Positions 62,132-64,000 of a DNA stretch of 64,000 nt are shown here, in pieces. Position numbers and translations under genes: made by a program. Source of the DNA: Levilactobacillus wangkuiensis (GTDB lineage: Bacteria; Bacillota; Bacilli; Lactobacillales; Lactobacillaceae). The notes beneath the pieces are model-generated. The model was not told the origin of the DNA and searched no databases. It saw only the letters and a list, made by a program, of their open reading frames with translations. Position 1 is the first letter of the stretch; each line of letters begins with the position of its first letter. Where the stretch lies: the NCBI RefSeq assembly GCF_016861605.1, contig NZ_BOLM01000011.1:28440-92439 (forward strand), in the 5' to 3' direction.

Positions 62132-62506
62132 ATGACAATTGAGGAAAAAATAATGCTTGTGATTCCAAGAATGACCGCTGAACAGTTTGCCCATATCACC
62201 CACGTTGATGTCGAAACCATTAAAGAGCTGAAGTCAGGTGACTTACAGCCGGGACAGCTTACCGTCCGTGAGGGAGAATTCCTCGCAAAGGTCTATGACG
62301 CGTCGACTTACACGGAGGCTACTGGTAAGGAAACCATGAAAGAGGCCGATGAAATGATGAGTAAGTTAGTTGGTGAGCTAGGCCTATTGAGCCATAGCTA
62401 TAGCGTGCATGATGAGGGAATGGCTAACGTTTTTCAGAGCATTATCCATGAAGTACTGACTGATGATTCCCTCTTCATTCGCTTAATGGTTAGCTATACA
62501 AAATAG
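62132..62506 (+). CDS. Small HTH-like hypothetical protein
   Basis: A 124-residue acidic protein. The N-terminal half resembles an XRE-type helix-turn-helix (MLVIPRMTAEQFAHITHVDV then ETIKELKSGDLQPGQL), the C-terminal half is helical. GGAAGGAGGTG precedes the ATG and a terminator follows. No partner is adjacent; it borders the insertion-sequence remnants. Confidence 0.6.
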   Translation: MTIEEKIMLVIPRMTAEQFAHITHVDVETIKELKSGDLQPGQLTVREGEFLAKVYDASTYTEATGKETMKEADEMMSKLVGELGLLSHSYSVHDEGMANVFQSIIHEVLTDDSLFIRLMVSYTK

Positions 62507-62576
62507 CTGTCTCCTATTACTACGATAGAGTAAGCATCTACTAATTGACCGCATTGAAATACAGATTCAAAAGAAA

Positions 62577-62612
62577 ATGGCGTCCTCGATTTTTGAGGAT
62601 GCCATCTTCTTT
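62577..62612. terminator. Terminator
   Basis: ATGGCGTCCTC (62577-62587) pairs with GAGGATGCCAT (62595-62605), one wobble, followed by CTTCTTT. It ends the 62132 gene. Confidence 0.7.
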
Positions 62613-62655
62613 CCATGCCTTAAGCGACCTTCATATTTAACCTGCCGCGACCAGC

Positions 62656-62964
62656 CTATTGCTGTATAAAAGCCCGGTGAATTTTAACTGGCAAATCACG
62701 GTTTAAGATTTCTTGCCGTGTCCTACGCCTTTTCGTTGACTGTACTTGATCTGGTTGGGTTCTTCGTCAGTTTGCTCTGGCTCGATAAAAGCACCGTCAT
62801 CTTCTTCTAGAAGAGACATTTGGTTAGGATCAACCTGCTCTGATTTTTTTACCAAATAGCTTTCTCTTCAGGTAATCAATAAGCTCAGCTTGCTCTTTAA
62901 TGAGTTTAGACTGGTCTTCAATCTGTTGAGTTAACATCGCGATTTGTTCTTGTTCTGAAGTCAT
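62656..62964 (-). pseudogene. IS66 transposase TnpC, truncated and frameshifted
   Basis: The minus strand from ATG 62964 reads MTSEQEQIAMLTQQIEDQSK, LIKEQAELIDYLKRKLFGKK, the usual coiled-coil start of IS66 TnpC. A run of seven A (expected six) shifts the frame after LFGKK; the other frame continues SEQVDPNQMSLLEEDDGAFI, and a second shift near 62730 restores KRRRTRQEILNRDLPVKIH. The sequence then loses similarity, so the catalytic domain is missing. The IS cannot move itself. Confidence 0.78.
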
Positions 62965-63029
62965 CGATTATCCCACCAATTCAATACTAATTAATTTTGA
63001 GTCTACCATAGTCTAATCAAAATAAATAG

Positions 63030-63398
63030 CTATCTTTGCGTGGTTAAGCTTTTACGCCTCGGTGGCCTCACTTTATGGATGGTCGCGTCAAGTGACCATC
63101 CACTTAAGAGACGTGTAAACTGCTTAAAATTAAGGCGCCGAACAGCGTCTTGATTGGTTGGCCATTGTAGCCTGCCATTTTCAAGCCGCTTATACAACAG
63201 GAGAAATCCATCACCATCCCAGTAAAGGGCCTTGAAACGGTCCTTTCTGGTACCGCAAAATAAGTACAGTCCTTGGCTGTAAGGATTCAGCTCGAACTGT
63301 TCTTGAACAACCTCTGCCAACCCATCGATTCCACGACGTAAATCCGTCTTCCCACAGACAATATAGACCTGATTGATTTTTGTAGGGTCAATGAGCAT
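63030..63398 (-). CDS. tnpB: IS66 accessory protein TnpB
   Basis: A 122-residue IS66 Orf2/TnpB protein with the family signature VYIVCGKTDLRRGIDGLAEV, LYLFCGTRKDRFKALYWDGD, GFLLLYKRLENGRLQWP. It is needed with TnpA and TnpC for IS66 transposition; its biochemical role is unknown. Start at the ATG pair behind AAGGCGGTG, overlapping tnpA by 11 bp. Appears intact, although the third gene is broken. Confidence 0.9.
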   Translation of the reverse strand: MLIDPTKINQVYIVCGKTDLRRGIDGLAEVVQEQFELNPYSQGLYLFCGTRKDRFKALYWDGDGFLLLYKRLENGRLQWPTNQDAVRRLNFKQFTRLLSGWSLDATIHKVRPPRRKSLTTQR

Positions 63399-63570
63399 CA
63401 TTGAACACCGCCTTAAGAACGGCATCAACGATATAACCGTTAGCTTTATTGTAGATGATTACTGATTTGTTCTTGCCAACCTTCAGTTGAATTGCCCGGC
63501 TGGGAACAACTGGCATTGTTCCGGCAGCCTCATGTGGCATTCTAATTTGAACGATATCTTGCTTATCCAT
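63388..63570 (-). CDS. tnpA: IS66 family TnpA-like protein
   Basis: A 60-residue protein upstream of and overlapping tnpB (MDKQDIVQIRMPHEAAGTMP, SRAIQLKVGKNKSVIIYNKA). It is shorter than typical TnpA but has the position of the first IS66 gene in lactobacilli. AGGTTTTTAT precedes the start; the IS end lies about 85 bp upstream. Confidence 0.65.
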   Translation of the reverse strand: MDKQDIVQIRMPHEAAGTMPVVPSRAIQLKVGKNKSVIIYNKANGYIVDAVLKAVFNDAH

Positions 63571-63628
63571 AATAAAAACCTCACCAATTTATTTGATGAG
63601 ATTATCATATCGTGGATTTGCCACCAAT

Positions 63629-63656
63629 CATAGACGGTCAGTTATTAGGTGCTTAC
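63629..63656 (-). mobile_element. Terminal inverted repeat end of IS66 element
   Basis: The minus strand reads GTAAGCACCTAATAACTGAC just upstream of tnpA; GTAAGC is the usual IS66 terminus. The opposite end was not found near the truncated tnpC. Confidence 0.55.
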
Positions 63657-63759
63657 CTTCAATTTTAAATCTGGATTCAAAAAAGAGACCCAATTCGAAA
63701 ATGAATTGGACCTCTCAAATCCCCCTCATCAACATCTGTTGACAAAAAGCCCTTTATTC

Positions 63760-63930
63760 AAAGGATACGGTCCATTGAAAATATGACAAAGTGTTCTATT
63801 TCAAATGGTCCAATTGAAGGCGTTAATCGTAAGATTAAACAGATAAAGCGCACTGCCTACGGTTACCGCAATTGGATCAACTTCAATTACAGAATACAAA
63901 TTGAATTCAAAATCAGGGTCCAAAAAAATA
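63760..63930 (+). pseudogene. ISL3-family transposase, C-terminal fragment
   Basis: The plus strand reads SNGPIEGVNRKIKQIKRTAY then GYRNWINFNYRIQIEFKIR, the characteristic C-terminus of ISL3 transposases. Nothing upstream matches the rest of the gene. CATCAACATCTGTTGACAAA at about 63726 resembles an ISL3 terminus, which suggests a rearranged remnant. Confidence 0.7.
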
Positions 63931-63938
63931 CTAAGCTT

Positions 63939-63979
63939 AGAGGCATAAGAGTTATCCGACGGGATGCTCTTATGCCTCT
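63939..63979 (+). terminator. Hairpin/terminator at window end
   Basis: AGAGGCATAAGAG (63939-63951) pairs perfectly with CTCTTATGCCTCT (63967-63979), followed by ATTACTTTAT. Confidence 0.6.
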
Positions 63980-64000
63980 ATTACTTTATAGTGGTAGTGA

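Overview
The window looks like chromosome of a Levilactobacillus (Lactobacillus brevis group). The clues are three S-layer proteins of the L. brevis SlpA type, the conserved run rsmG-noc-parA-parB-DUF951-ychF-DUF1129-guaB, a CBS-less IMP dehydrogenase, families of DUF5776/MucBP surface proteins, AGGAGG-type ribosome binding sites and medium GC. Species assignment is from memory of these families, not from a search. No tRNA, rRNA or CRISPR array was seen.

Layout. 0-1.5 kb: guaB and its promoter. 1.5-9.5 kb: cell-envelope block with a PTPS-related membrane protein, two paralogous GT-C-type membrane glycosyltransferases and three small secreted basic Ig-like proteins, arranged as duplicated 'secreted protein + glycosyltransferase' cassettes between DUF1129 and guaB. 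10.8-16.1 kb: chromosome partition and nucleoid occlusion operon (rsmG, noc, parA, parB, DUF951, ychF, DUF1129). 17-18.3 kb: metallophosphoesterase and a 29-residue membrane peptide. 18.5-23.4 kb: nucleoside salvage cluster (nucleoside hydrolase, NCS2 purine permease, CNT nucleoside transporter, a degenerate DeoB-like protein) with two related leader sequences. 25.4-31.2 kb: NAD(P)-binding protein, small hypotheticals, MarR regulator, ComK-like protein and an HTH protein. 31-38 kb: two S-layer genes separated by an Mrr-type nuclease, then an AAA ATPase. 38-42 kb: hypotheticals and a retron-like reverse transcriptase with a small membrane partner and a structured leader. 42-46.4 kb: arabinoside utilisation (GH51 arabinofuranosidase, GPH transporter, ArsR-type regulator). 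46.4-48.5 kb: alcohol dehydrogenase and a divergent LysR regulator. 48.8-50.2 kb: third S-layer gene. 50.3-52.1 kb: three overlapping genes with a SecB-like protein and a PD-(D/E)xK-like protein. 52.8-61 kb: cluster of MucBP/DUF5776 surface proteins. 62-64 kb: small HTH protein and IS66 and ISL3 remnants.

Three things stand out. First, at least ten large intergenic elements in the first 28 kb share short motifs, while their long stems differ in sequence from copy to copy and still pair perfectly; this looks like selection for structure, in a repeat family I do not recognise. Second, a reverse transcriptase with retron-like motifs but YYDD in place of YADD is co-translated with a two-helix membrane protein; a good promoter lies about 460 bp upstream and a nested hairpin sits at the predicted 5' end of the transcript. 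Third, the helical / SecB-like / nuclease-like operon resembles a chaperone-controlled defence or toxin locus. A second, smaller structured repeat family (core GTGGTNTAATSAAG) occurs only between 52.7 and 61.8 kb.
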